Source: Pegoplata infirma
Lineage: Eukaryota; Arthropoda; Insecta; Diptera; Anthomyiidae
Length of the DNA stretch: 64,000 nt
Assembly: GCA_963921195.1 (NCBI GenBank)
Contig: OY992537.1
Coordinates: 173,431,021 to 173,495,020, forward strand
Reading direction: 5' to 3'
A model generated the notes under the pieces. It made no database searches, was not told the origin of the DNA, and saw nothing but the letters and a program-made list of their open reading frames with translations. This document shows, piece by piece, positions 1 to 11,045 of this stretch (within the stretch, counting starts at the first letter, position 1; each line of letters opens with the position of its first letter). A program made the position numbers and the translations under genes.

Positions 1-752
1 CAAACAAAAATCATTGATTCTGGAATGTTATGTAGAACCGGTTGCAGGGTAATATGATGCGTTCTGGAATCGATTATTTGGAACAGAAAATTTTGCTGGG
101 TGGCGCATTTCGAAAATTTGATAAATATTTAATCAAGGGAACTCGACACAATTTTTCCCATATTTACGCTCATTAGTCTAGTTTTTAAAAAATTGAAAAA
201 CCAAAAACACAATTTCTTAGTTTCATATATTTAAAAAACTTCAATATCAAAATTTTTTAAGATATAAAATCACTAATTTCGCGATATCTCGCGAATGCGA
301 TCAGCTACGATTTCGCTGAAAACAGTTTTGTGAAAACTAATCATGTAGAAATCGAACTGCATTTACACTTTTCGTCGACACTAAAGTTCAACCTGAACAT
401 CGCTGAGGCTCACCGTGTAGATTCTTGAATATATTCTACGGTAATCACAACAAAATTTTCTATGTAAAATTATTTTTCAAAAAAACTACTTGCTCTAAAA
501 ATCGATTGCTTTTGGGACAATTTCAAACAAAAATCATTGATTCTGGAATGTTATGTAGAACCGGTTGCAGGGTAATATGATGCGTTCTGGAATCGATTAT
601 TTGGAACAGAAAATTTTGCTGGGTGGCGCATTTCGAAAATTTGATAAATATTTAATCAAGGGAACTCGACACAATTTTTCCCATATTTACGCTCATTAGT
701 CTAGTTTTTAAAAAATTGAAAAACCAAAAACACAATTTCTTAGTTTCATATA
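1..752. repeat. 523-bp tandem repeat (satellite-like), 1.4 copies
   Basis: Bases 1-229 recur almost unchanged at 524-752, so the period is 523 bp. The first complete unit is 1-523; the second copy stops abruptly at about 752, and the array probably continues left of the window. The unit is AT-rich, holds a GC-richer patch with CGCGATATCTCGCGA near 275-293, and has no open frame of note. I do not recognise it as a named satellite. High identity between the copies points to recent or ongoing homogenisation. It could instead be a tandem duplication inside a larger repeat. Confidence 0.85.
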
Positions 753-1781
753 GAGCTATCCATATCACCTATTTAGACATAAATGGGACATATGCATAGA
801 AAAGATTAGAAGGTACGCAGTGTTGTATTTGATGTATTTTCCAATATGGTGGCAAAATGCTTGTTCTTCCTCATCTCACACGTATTTAATATAAAATTAG
901 ATTCTTTGTTTATAAAAAATGGAATTTGTCTTTCATCTAATTAAATTTATTATTTATTTTGCTTTATTCATTGTTTTTTTAAAGATAATACGCACTATTG
1001 ATAGTGTAAAAAGGTTTTCTTCTCTTTTGTTGTTTGCTTTGTTGTTGTTCTCCTTCATGTTGTATTGTTTTTATTAAACGTCAAAAGTTACATAATGTGC
1101 TGTCACTAATACTTATTCAAGCGAAATACGACTCTGTTTCATTTCTATTTTTTTCTATGGACATATGTTTTCGTACACTCTGAAATGTAAAAGAGTTTTT
1201 TTTTTTTTTTTAAATAAACTATTGCAATTATATTTATTTAAAAAACTCGATTAATCGATAATCGCGATTAACGGCTATTTTTTTAATCGTAATCGCGATT
1301 ATGAAATATCTCGATTATTTGCAAACTCTAGTTTAAACTTATGCATTTTTTTATAAAATAATTATTTTTTATGTTATTGTAATGCATTATGCATCCAATT
1401 ATAAATAATACATTATTTCAAACTTTCAAATAATACATAATGTAACCAAATAGAAGTCATCCATGATTTAAGGTTTAGAAATAATAAATATGAAATACAT
1501 TTTTTTCCAATAATCATGCATTAGGTAGCAAATTATTAGTAATCCATTATTTTTCACTTGAAAATAATACGTCGTGGAACAAATGTTTGGTAAGACATCC
1601 TAAAATAATGCTACAAATAAGGTATATACATTACCTGGTAATGTGTTTTATAATCACTACCCATTACCAAAGTTTTGCTGGGAATTTTCCTATTTTTTTT
1701 TTTTTTTTGTAAAAAACTCTGAGATACGATTTTTCTATAAAAAATTTCTGAAAGGCAATTCTTCTATCGAAAATTTCTTAA
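753..1781. other. AT-rich interval without a gene; possible end of a hAT-like element
   Basis: There is no coding signal here. A patch at 1243-1330 is rich in ATTAATCG/ATCGCGATTA words and, read on the minus strand, starts TAGAGTTTGCAAAT. That fits the loose YARNG start of hAT ends. A mate may lie at 752 (TAGAGCTATCC), exactly where the 523-bp repeat stops, but the flanking 8-mers match only partly, so the boundaries are unproven. The sequence at 1340-1600 is rich in AATAATACATTAT words. From about 1730 the CTATAGAAAA repeat family begins. Confidence 0.4.
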
Positions 1782-2328
1782 CACTCAAAAAATTATGTTA
1801 GTAAAATTAACTGAAAATGTCAGTTAAAATAACTACTATGTAAGTTGTTTTGGGGTCAACTACTTTTTCAGTTAAATCAACTAACAATGTTAGTTATTTT
1901 AACTGACAAAAAACAACTGACTTATGTAGTAAAAACTACTTACAATCGTAGTCCAAACAACTAAAATGTAGTAAAAATAAAATAATATATAATTTTTGTT
2001 TTTCAAAAAAAAATTTAAGACTAAATTTTTTCCAAGTTTTTTTTTTTTAAAAAGTTGTGAAAAATAAAAAAAGCGAAAATTTATTTTTTGGAAAAAACTT
2101 TAAAAATTTTTCAGAGATAAAAAAAAAAAAATTAACTACTTTAAATAACTGTTACTACATTACAGTACTTTTTTGTTAGTTATTCAAAAAAACGACTTAA
2201 AATAACTAACAAAAATAGTTGTTTTATATTTTTCATACAAAAACAACTGACTTTGTAGTTAAAAACAACTAACTACTGTAAAATATACAAACAACTAACA
2301 TGTAGTAACTTACATAATTTTCTGAGTG
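1782..2328. mobile_element. Nonautonomous TIR element (CACTCAAAAAATTA ends)
   Basis: The ends CACTCAAAAAATTA and TAATTTTCTGAGTG are imperfect inverted repeats. The interior is packed with short repeats of GTAGTT/AACTAC type (GTTAGTTATTTTAACTGAC and the like). Flanking bases are AA on both sides; related copies at 26095 and 58464 sit between TA dinucleotides, which suggests a 2-bp duplication and a Tc1/mariner-like mechanism. No transposase is encoded. The element lies inside the degenerate CTATAG array. It is closely related to 26095-27168, which shares both ends and interior vocabulary. Confidence 0.75.
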
Positions 2329-2841
2329 AACGACAATTTTTCGTAAGCAAATTTCTTAAGGACAATTTTTCTATAGAAAATTGTTCAAAGACCATTTTTC
2401 TATAGAAAATTTATCAAAGACAATTTTTCTATAGAAAATTTCTCAATGACAATTTTTCGTTAGAAAATTTCTCAAAGGCAGTTTTTCTATAGAAATTTTC
2501 TCAGAGGCAATTTTTCTATAGAAAATTAATCCTTAAAAAATTTTAAAAGACAATTTTTCTTCAAATTTTTTTTAATAAATTTTCTACAAAAAAATTGTCT
2601 TTTAAAAATTTTCTATTAAAAATCGTCTTTCAGACATTTTTTAAAGAAACATTGATTTTCAGAAATTTTCTATCAAAAAATTGCATTTAAGATTTTTTTT
2701 ATAGAAAAATTGCCTTTAGAGATATTATCCATAGAAAATTGTGTGAGAATTTTTTTATAGAACAATTGTCTAAAATAAATGTCTAATTCTGAAACATTTT
2801 TTCCATAGAAAATGTATTGCATTCTGAGATATTTTATCTAT
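2329..2841. repeat. Degenerate ~29-bp CTATAGAAAA tandem array, part 1
   Basis: Irregular units of the form GACAATTTTTCTATAGAAAA followed by a TTTCTCAAA-type spacer repeat about every 26-30 bp. From 2330 to about 2530 the units read forward; from about 2570 they read as the reverse complement (ATTTTCTATAGAAAAATTGTCTTT). The array continues after 4941 and again after 7405, so it predates the elements inserted between. It shares the CTATAG palindrome with the 35-bp satellites at 24 and 42-49 kb and may be their older relative. Confidence 0.75.
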
Positions 2842-4940
2842 GGGGGTTTTCGTGTCAACTGACACAACTTTTGAAACCGAGGTCTTCCGATCGGGATGAA
2901 ATTTGCACCAAGGTTAGTCCTATTGGATAGTATTTCAGACACAATTTTTCAACGAGATCGGTCAAGTACTCTCTGAGTTAGAGGGGGTCGAAATTTGACA
3001 TTTTGGCCAAAGATGCGTTGATTCTCATCCATGTAACTTCTTACCTATTGTTTTTAGCAAAATGTGTTCCAAAGAGTTTAGATAGCTATTTCTTCAGTCT
3101 TTCGAAAAAAAAATATAAAAAAAATAAAAAAAAACATTTTTGACTTTTTCCTCAAATTGGGCGCTTTTTTTTTTTTTTTTGTTGATTCAAAAGAAAGCTT
3201 AGGCGATTTCCTTTAAGAGCTGTGGGGTCGCTTAGTGGGATGCGAGTGGGATATCTATAAAATTTTTTTTTTTTAACTTTGGAACACAAAAAACGGTTCT
3301 TCAATTTGCACTATTAGGCGTGGGATAGCTAACCAGTTTTCGATTTCGATCCGCGATACCCTCTAATTTTTTTAGGTTCGAAAAAGAAAGCACGAGCCAA
3401 AAAATGGGGGCGGTGGGGAGGGGCCATATGGCCCCTCATTGGGGTCAAAGTTGGGCGTAAAGAGGTAAAAATCCTCAAAAAGCCCCAAAACTCCCGTAGA
3501 AACGCCCCTGGAGGGATGCAATGTGAGACCGACCTACAATAATTTTCTGCCCCCAACATTTTTCTTGAACATACCTTACCCCGATTTCCACTTCCTAAGG
3601 GGGCTCCCATACAAACCATTTTTAAAAAAATTGATCCTACCATTCTAACTTGCCCTAAAGTGCCCCTAGTGGGGCCAAATGTATGACCGACCTCCATTAT
3701 TTTATTAATTCCAACATTTTTTGCAAACATACCTACAATGTATCTTTAACCCTTATGGTGGTCCCCATACATTTCTTTTATTTTTTATAAATTAGTTTTA
3801 TTAAACCAGCTCCTACCGCCCCTACCATGCCTCCTAGAGAGGCAAAAATTACGACCAACCCCCATTATTTCTTAGTTACCAACATTTTGTCCGAACATCA
3901 TAACACCCTATCTCCACTCCCTAAGGGGCTCCCATACATTATAAAAAAATGTATTTTTAAAAACTAAGAAAAAAAATAAAAAAAATGTATGGGGACCCTC
4001 TTAAGAGTTGAAAATAAAGGGTAGGTATATTCTGAGAAAATGTTGGAGTTGAAAAAATATTGGGGGTCGGTCATACATTTTACTTCTCTAGGGGCACCCT
4101 ATGGACAGTTAGAGCGGTAGGAGCAAATTTTATAAAAATGTCATTTTGTATGGGAGCCCCCTTAGGAAGTGGAAATAGGGGTAAGGTATGTTCAAGAAAA
4201 ATGTTGGGGGCAGAAAATTATTGGAGGTCGGTCTCACACTGCACCCCTCCAGGGGCGTTTCTAGGGGAGTTTTGGGGCTTTTTTAAGGATTTCTACCTCT
4301 TTACGCCCAACTTTGACCCCAATGAGGGGCCATATGGCCCCTTCCCACCGTCCCCATTTTTTGGCTCGTGCTTTCTTTTTCGAACCTAAAAAAATTAGAG
4401 GGTATCGCGGATCGAAATCGAAAACTGGTTAGCTATCCCACGCCTAATAGAGCAAATTGAAAAACGGTTTTTTGTGTTCCAAAGTTAAAAATTTTTTTTT
4501 TCATAGATATCCCACTCGCATCCCACTAAGCGACCCCACAGCTCTTAAAGGAAATCACCTAAGCTTTCTTTTGAATCAAAAAAAAAAAAAAAGGGCCCAA
4601 TTTGAGGAAAAGTCAAAAAAGTTTTGGATTTTTAAGAAAAAAAATCAGAATTTTTTTTTTATTTTTTTTATATTTTTTTTCGAAAGACTGAAGAAATAGC
4701 TATCTAAACTCTTTGTGACACATTTTGCTCAAAACAATAGGTAAGAAGTTACATGGATGAGAATCAACACCTCTTTGGCCAAAATGTAAAATTTCGACCC
4801 CCTCTAACTCAGAGAGTTCTTGACCGATCTCGTTGAAAAATTGTGTCTGAACTACTATCCAATAGGACTAACCTTGGTGCAAATTTCATCCCGGAAGATA
4901 TCGGTTTCAAAAATTGTGTCAATTGACACGAAAACCCCCC
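2842..4940. mobile_element. 2.1-kb palindromic element with GGGGGTTTTCGTGTCAA ends
   Basis: The two halves (2842 to ~3940 and ~3985 to 4940) are long, imperfect inverted repeats around an AT-rich centre. The ends are GGGGGTTTTCGTGTCAA and its complement. Flanking CTAT occurs on each side, but the duplication length is ambiguous (TAT or CTAT). Each arm carries about three direct sub-repeats of ~170 bp, sharing a GACCGACC..CCAACATTTT block and a GGGGCTCCCATACA-type block. The 133-aa minus and 109-aa plus frames (3329-3730, 4060-4389) are the same palindrome read from either side and are not proteins. Superfamily unknown. Confidence 0.8.
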
Positions 4941-6115
4941 TATATAGAAAAAGTTTGATATTTTGAGACAGTTTTTATGTAAAAAAAAAATCTCAGATTC
5001 TGAGACAATTTTTCTATAGAAAATTTCTCAAAGACAATTCTTCTATAAAGAATTTTTCAAATACATTTTTTTTATAGAAAATTTCTCAAAGACAATTCTT
5101 CTACAGAAAATTTATCAAATAAAATTTTTCTTTTGAAAACTTTAAGAAAAGAAAAATTTTAAAGAAAAATTGTTTTTGAGAACTTTTTTAAAGAATAATT
5201 TTCTATAGAAAAATTTTCCCTGCGAAAGTTTCTATAGAAAAATTGTCTTTGAGAAATTTGTTATAGAAAAATTGTCTTTAAACTATTTTCTATAGAAAAA
5301 TTGTCCTTAAGAAATTTCGCAAAGAAAAATTATCATTGCAAAGTTTTCTTTAGAAAAATTGTCTTTTAGAAATTTTCTATGGTAAAATTTTCTTTTAGAA
5401 ATTTTTAATAGAATAACTGCCTCTAAGAAATTTTTTTAAGAAAGATTGCAACATTAAAAATTTGTCTTTCATTTGAAATAACATTAAAAATTTGTCTTTT
5501 GAGAAATTTTCTGTAGAAAATTTCAGAAAGAAATTTCTTTTATAGAAAACTTCTCACAGACAATTTTTCAATGAATACTATCACAAAGACAATTTTCTAT
5601 AAAAAATTTCTCAAAAACAAACAAAATTTCAAAAAGACAATTTTTTATAGAAAATTGCTGAGAAACAATTTTTCTATAAAAAATATCTGAAAGACAATTC
5701 TTTTACAGAAATTTTTTAACTACAATTTTTCTTTAGGAAATTTCTCAAGGACTAGTGTTTTATAGAAAATAGTTTAAAGGCAATTTTTTATAGAATATTT
5801 CTGAAAGACATTTTTTTATAGAAAATTTAAAACAAACAAAACAACTTTCTCAAGCAATATTGCATTTGACAAATTTTCTAAAGAAAATTATCTTCGAGAT
5901 AGTTCTATAGAAAAATTGTCTTTAAGAAATTTTCTATAGAAGAATTGTCTTTGAGAATTTTCTGAAGAAAAATTGTCTTTGAGAAATTTCCAATAGAAAA
6001 ATTATCTTTAAGAAATTTCCTAAAGAAAAATTCTCTTTGAGAAATTTTTTATAAAAGAGATGTCTTTGAAAAAATTCCTATAGAAAAATTGTCTCTCAGA
6101 AAGACCCAATGTTGT
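4941..6115. repeat. Degenerate ~29-bp CTATAGAAAA tandem array, part 2
   Basis: This continues the array interrupted at 2842. Units GACAATTTTTCTATAG and their reverse complement alternate in blocks: forward at about 4990-5150, reverse 5160-5500, forward 5550-5830, reverse 5840-6110. The repeated polarity switches are visible by eye. Divergence between neighbouring units is high, so the array is old and not being homogenised. No gene lies within it. Confidence 0.75.
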
Positions 6116-6123
6116 GTGTTGAC

Positions 6124-7396
6124 TAGGGATGTGCGATTAATCGATTAATTAATCACTTCGATTAATCGAAATCCTGATTAATCAATTAATCGATTAATCA
6201 TACTTTCTGATTAATCAGAACTATGATTAATCAAATAATTTAAATTTTGATTAATCAAAATTCATGATTAATTGATTAATCAGGAAGTTGAATATTCAAA
6301 ATTTGAATAATTGAATATTTTGTTTTGTTTTTATATTGTTTTGTTTTTATATTTCAAATTCTATGACTATTGAAAATTTTTTAGAAAATGTATTAAATTT
6401 TAGTCGAATGGACTTTTAGGCGTTCTTTTCAGCTCACAATGCGGATATTACCACGGTCTCTTCATGTTACAAAATAACATAATCTAACAAAATGGATGTG
6501 CCTCCCAATCACTTTTAATTAAAAAAAATTATTAATTTTGTTGTATTGCACATGATATCCGGGTCATGCACAATTCAAGGCAATTGGGGTCAAAGTGCTA
6601 ACACAGAGGACCATTTTTATAGAGCCCGTGTAGAAAATTAATTTTGTTGTATTTTAAATATCATTTATACTCATGTACAATACAACTAATTGGCGTCGAA
6701 GTGCTGGCAGAGAGAAGCATTTCTAGAGGGATGGAACATGGATGCGTGTTATTGGGGGTCTCACATACATATGTACATATCGTCGGTGCGCCAACCAGAA
6801 CCGCCATGTTTTCTCAAAATGTTTTGAAGAGGCTTAAAATCAGCTTTATTTTGACCTTTAAAAAATATTACACATTTTCTATTTCCATTAATTTTAATTA
6901 TAAAAAACAGCGCAAAAGTACCAAATACAGCTGTTATTAAAGTATCTTCAAAAAATGTTGAAATCCACATAGCGGTTCTAGTTGGCACACCGACGATGTG
7001 TATATTCATTTCCAGATTTGAGCATGGTTAGAGGCATATTATTCATAGAATCTCCAGTCTTCCATGATAGATCTAAGAATGAACTTTCGTCATGCATTTT
7101 GGAAAATTTGGTTGAATATATTGTTGGATTTTGGCATATTAAATTTCGCATCTGTTTATTAATTTATAAATTTTGTATTCTTTTTTAAATATTTTTTGTT
7201 TTGTTTGTCTGTGATTTTGTTTTGCCAACATTTTTTAAAAATTGAATAAAATTATTCGTTTTCGATTAATCAAAATTCAAATTAGTTGATTAATCATAGT
7301 TCTGATTAATCAGAAAGTATGATTAATCGAATAATTGATTAATCAGGATTTCGATTAATCGAAGTGATTAATTAATCGATTAATCGCACATCCCTA
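6124..7396. mobile_element. hAT-like nonautonomous element (TAGGGATGTGCGATTAATCG)
   Basis: Long terminal inverted repeats begin TAGGGATGTGCGATTAATCG and consist mostly of GATTAATCA words. The element is flanked by an exact 8-bp direct duplication GTGTTGAC (6116-6123 and 7397-7404). The 8-bp duplication and the YARNG-type end are the hallmarks of hAT elements. The interior has no transposase; it contains a smaller inverted pair (6778-6806 with 6970-7000, core CGTCGGTGYGCCAAC) that may be a further nested insertion. The short frames at 6644-7188 lie in these repeats and do not look like genes. Confidence 0.9.
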
Positions 7397-7404
7397 GTGT
7401 TGAC

Positions 7405-7895
7405 CCAAAAAAAAAATTAAAAGACAATTTTTCTTTAATTTTTTTTTTAGAAATTTTCTACAGATTTTTTTTTTTTTATTTTACATTTTCTATAGAAACA
7501 TTGTCTTTCCTTGTCCTTAAGATTTTTTTTTTATATATTTTTTATATTGTCTTTAGAGATATTTTCTGTAGAAAATTGTCTTAGAAATTTTTTATAAAAA
7601 ATTTTTTTAAGAAAATTGTCTAATTCTGAAACATTTTTTTCTATGGAAAAAGTCTTGCATTTTAAGACAATTTTTCTATGGTTTCTTGATTTAGATTCTG
7701 AGACAATTTTTATGTAAAAAAAATCTTAGATTTTGAGACAATTGTTCTATAAAAAAAAATCTTAGATTATTAGACAATTTTTCTACAGAAAAAAAAAAAT
7801 ATTAATAAAATAAAGCCTCGTGCAATCTAAGACAATTTTTCTTTAGAACAGTTTTCAGATTCTGAGACAGTTTTTTTATAGAAAGTACCATATTG
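7405..7895. repeat. Degenerate CTATAGAAAA tandem array, part 3
   Basis: Resumption of the ~29-35 bp array after the hAT-like insertion. Here several units carry TCTGAGACAATTTTTCTAT and CTTAGATTCTGAGACA, intermediate in form between the ~29-bp units upstream and the regular 35-bp units containing TCTGAGAC at 24 and 42-49 kb. The array fades out near 7890. Confidence 0.7.
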
Positions 7896-8184
7896 GTATC
7901 TTTTGTGTCGTTAGATTGTGTGTGGTCAATGTAGATGCTGAATTTGGAATAAAACTTTGTACGTTAATTGATATTGATAAGGTTTTTATTAATACCAAAT
8001 TTGAATAAAATCCGGTTATTAATGAAAAAATATGTTAGTTCCAATTTTTTTTAAATCGACTTTTGAACTTTTCAGTCAAATGCCGATTTTCAGCATATTG
8101 TTTATATGGTTTTTTCGCTATAACTCGTAGATTAATTGATATTTTTTCAATTTTTAAAAGCCAAATTATTGCTAGGGACCTGTC
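7896..8184. other. Unassigned AT-rich sequence
   Basis: No open frame, repeat unit or element end could be assigned. The words TTAATTGATATT.. recur at about 7965 and 8135, which hints at old repeat sequence. Confidence 0.3.
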
Positions 8185-8655
8185 CAACAACACAGCGTGA
8201 CAAAACTGACCACTATTTTAGAAAACAAGAGGTGTGACATTTCTATATATTTGAGACATGCTGATTCGAATGGCGTACTCCGTTTTTCGATGTATGGTAC
8301 AGTTTTCTTGCAAAATGTCGTTAAAGATTTGCTGATTTCGAGCCAGTTTTTCAACAAAAAAATTTGCAAAGTTAATGATTTTTAAATTGTATGGCATGGA
8401 AAACAAAGATATGACTTGTAGCAATATTTCTTATGCAAATTTGGTTTAAAGCTTTTCATCTTAAGCCCTTAAATTCGCAAGTTTCTTCATTTTTGAGGTT
8501 TTCGCGAAATTAACCGCCAAGTTGGTGTTTGATTAAAAACTTGCTTTTAGTAAATCAAAGAGGTATCCCTATTAATACAAATAGTAGATAAAAAACAGCT
8601 ATGTTTTATGGACCATCATGATGAAAATCGCAAAATCCCGTTTTTTAGAATATGG

Positions 8656-8942
8656 CAGCATCACTTTACGAGATGATTTTAGGTTCCATCTTTTTGTATA
8701 TAATGTGGGAACCTTAAACAATTAACTGACCAAAAATTTAGCCAAAAAAGTTTTCATTTGCAAAAGTTATCTTAACAAAAACTATAATTATTGTAGGGTT
8801 AACACTGAAATAATAGTTTTTGTTAAGATAACTTTTGCAAATGAAAACTTTTTTGGCCAAATTTTTGGTCAGTTAATTGTTTAAGGTTCCCACATTATAG
8901 ACTAAAAGATGGAGTCTTAAATCATCTCGTAAAGTGATGCTG
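8656..8942. mobile_element. 287-bp near-perfect hairpin element (CAGCATCACTTTACGAG)
   Basis: The ends CAGCATCACTTTACGAGATG are inverted at 8920-8942, and pairing continues almost to the centre near 8795. The flanking 8-mers GAATATGG and GCATATAC agree at five positions, so a decayed 8-bp duplication is possible. The CAG start and the size suggest a hAT-type MITE. Transcribed RNA would fold into a stem of roughly 130 bp. Confidence 0.7.
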
Positions 8943-10628
8943 GCATATACAAACAAGTAGAAAAGTTAAATTCGACTTTGCCGAATCTATGAATACCCTC
9001 CACAATGCATTTTTTTAAAGGGTAGTACATTTTTTAACGTGAAAAAATTAACAATTTTGATTAGAAATATTTTATTTTGAGTAAAAAACTCTTTTTTTGT
9101 AATTTTTTTTTTAAAAAAAAGAAAAATTACTATTTTTTTTTTTTTGAGTGTAAAATTTTTTTTGAGTGTGATGTTTTTTTTACTGTAAAAATATTTCTGA
9201 GTGAATGAACGTAGGTATGTACACAAAATATTGTAATTTTTGTAAAAAAAAAACTATTTTTTTTTTTGTGTACATTTTTTTTGGAGTGTAAAATTTTTTT
9301 TTGAGTGAAAAATTTTTTTTGAGTGTAAAATTTTTTTCGAGTTTGATTTTTAAGTAACCAATGCTTTTAAAACTAAACAAGTTTAAAAAGCATTGCTTAA
9401 AATTTAAACAAGTTTGAAAAGCATTGTTTAGTAACCACCAATGCTTTTAAAACTTGTTAAAACACGTGGCATTTTAGATGAAACTAATTTGAAATTCAGG
9501 GTTTTGCTTATAACTTTTGAACCACTGGACCGATTGAGCTGAAATTAAAAACCAAATAGACCCGGGGAACGGCAAAGATGCATGCCAAGCTTCAGTAGTC
9601 TCATTATTGTCTTTCGAAAGTTATCGTGTTTTTTATCTCGTAAATTCGCGAAACACCCTTGCCGAAATTTACTCTTTTGCTCATAACTTTTGAACCACTG
9701 GACCGATTTGGCTGGATTGCAATACCAACCTGACCAGGTAAATGACAAACATATATGCCAAACTTCAGTAGCCTCTGTAAAGTCTTTCAAAAGTTAGCGT
9801 GTTTTCTACGGACAGACGGACAGACAGACGGACGGACGGACGGACGGACGGACATCGCTAGATCGACTTAAAATCGATCGAGGATCATATATATATACTT
9901 TATGGGGTCCTAGACCAATATTTCGAGGTGTTACAAACGGAATGACAAACTTATATATACCATAGATGGGAATTTTTCATTACCATTGAAATTTAATTAC
10001 CATTGGTTAATATCAATGGTAATGAAAAAAATTTCATTACCATTTAATGGTAATTAAATTTTTTTAATTGAAAAAATAATTACCAATTGTAATGAAATGC
10101 ACCAATTGTTGAAAAACACCAATTATAATTGGTTTCAAAACCATTTGTTTACATATTTTTGTCTTTTTGAAAAGTTATAAATTTAAACATCAAAGCATGT
10201 TTTTTTTTTTTTAAATATGAATAAAGACAAAAATTTAAATGCAAATAAAAAACTTCAAATATTGTGTTATACAAAAGGCAAACGTGCGTTTGGTTCATAA
10301 AATGTGAAAAATTGAAATACAAAATAACAAAAAACAACAGATATTTTCAAAAACTAACGATTTTGACAATATTGTGACGACTTTTACTAATGGTAATTAT
10401 TTTTTTTAATTGATGCTATACCAATGGTAATTATTTTTTTTTAATTTTCATTAGTAATTAAAATGATAAGAAATTTAATTGGTGCAATTGATACAACCAA
10501 TTGTAATGAAAAAAATTTCATTACCATTGACATCAATTAAATGGTAATTAAACCATCAATTAATTGGTGCCATTAATTAATTAGTCCCATCTATGATATA
10601 TACCCTCTATCACTAGAGTGGAGGGTAT
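8943..10628 (-). mobile_element. Mini-me/DINE-1-like element (Helentron-associated type)
   Basis: Read on the minus strand, the element starts TTATACCCTCCACTCTAG, followed by a CATTCCGTTTGTAACACC block, (TA)n, a TCGATCTAGCGATGTCCGTC core and a (GTCY)n run (9798-9858 on the plus strand). It ends in GGGTATTCATAGATTCGGCA followed by TTTCTACTTG. This matches what I know of dipteran mini-me elements with TA and GTCY microsatellites. The body holds two ~165-bp direct repeats (about 9505-9635 and 9665-9805) containing AACTTTTGAACCACTGGACC. A hAT-like MITE (9961-10595) interrupts it. The 81-aa minus frame at 9545-9790 is part of the repeat body. Confidence 0.75.
9961..10595. mobile_element. hAT-like MITE with CATAGATGGGA ends
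   Basis: Terminal inverted repeats CATAGATGGGA and TCCCATCTATG are flanked by an exact 8-bp duplication ATATATAC (9953-9960 and 10596-10603). Removing it restores the 5' end of the surrounding mini-me-like element. The interior is dominated by ATTACCATTGGT/ACCAATTG words in both orientations. No transposase. hAT is likely from the duplication length; the end motif is a poorer fit, and P-type elements also make 8-bp duplications. Confidence 0.85.
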
Positions 10629-11045
10629 AAAAAACGGTTTTTCGCGATTTTCATCATGATGGTCCATATAACATAGCTGTCTTTAGTCCACTATTCGTAT
10701 TGTTAGGGATGCCTTTTGGATTCACTAAAAGCAAGTTTTTTTATCAAAGACCAACTTGGCGGTTAATTACGCGAAAACCTCAAAAAATAAAGAAATTCGC
10801 GAATTTAAGGGCTTAAGATGAAAAGCCTCAAACCAAATTTGTATAAGAAATATTGCTACAAGTCATACCTTTGTTTTCCATGCCATACAATTTAAAAATC
10901 ATTAAATTTGCAAATTTTTTTGTTGAAAAACTGGCTCAAAATCAGCAAATCTTTAACGACATTTTGCAAGAAAACTGTACCATACATCGAAAAACGGAGT
11001 ACGCCATTCGAATCAGCATGTCCGAAATATATAGAAATGATGGAC

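Larger units (their letters stand above)
8185..11045. mobile_element. Foldback: ~450-bp inverted arms around a nested loop
   Basis: The left arm (about 8185-8650) and right arm (about 10632-11045) are inverted copies; shared blocks include GCTGATTCGAATGGCGTACT, the TTGCAAAATGTCGTTAAAGA stretch and TCATCATGATGGACCAT. The intervening 2 kb consists of other elements: a 287-bp hairpin and a mini-me-like element. Outer ends fade near 8190 and 11045 without an obvious duplication. The frames at 8172-8424 and 10853-11096 are the arms read in several registers. Confidence 0.75.

Noticed and set aside
3329..4389. 133-aa minus and 109-aa plus frames as genes
   Set aside because: They share the same peptide stretch because they are opposite arms of one palindrome; no domain, and the frame depends on repeat sequence.
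9545..9790. 81-aa minus-strand protein with C and W residues
   Set aside because: It lies in the directly repeated body of a mini-me-like element, and the second repeat does not keep the frame open.
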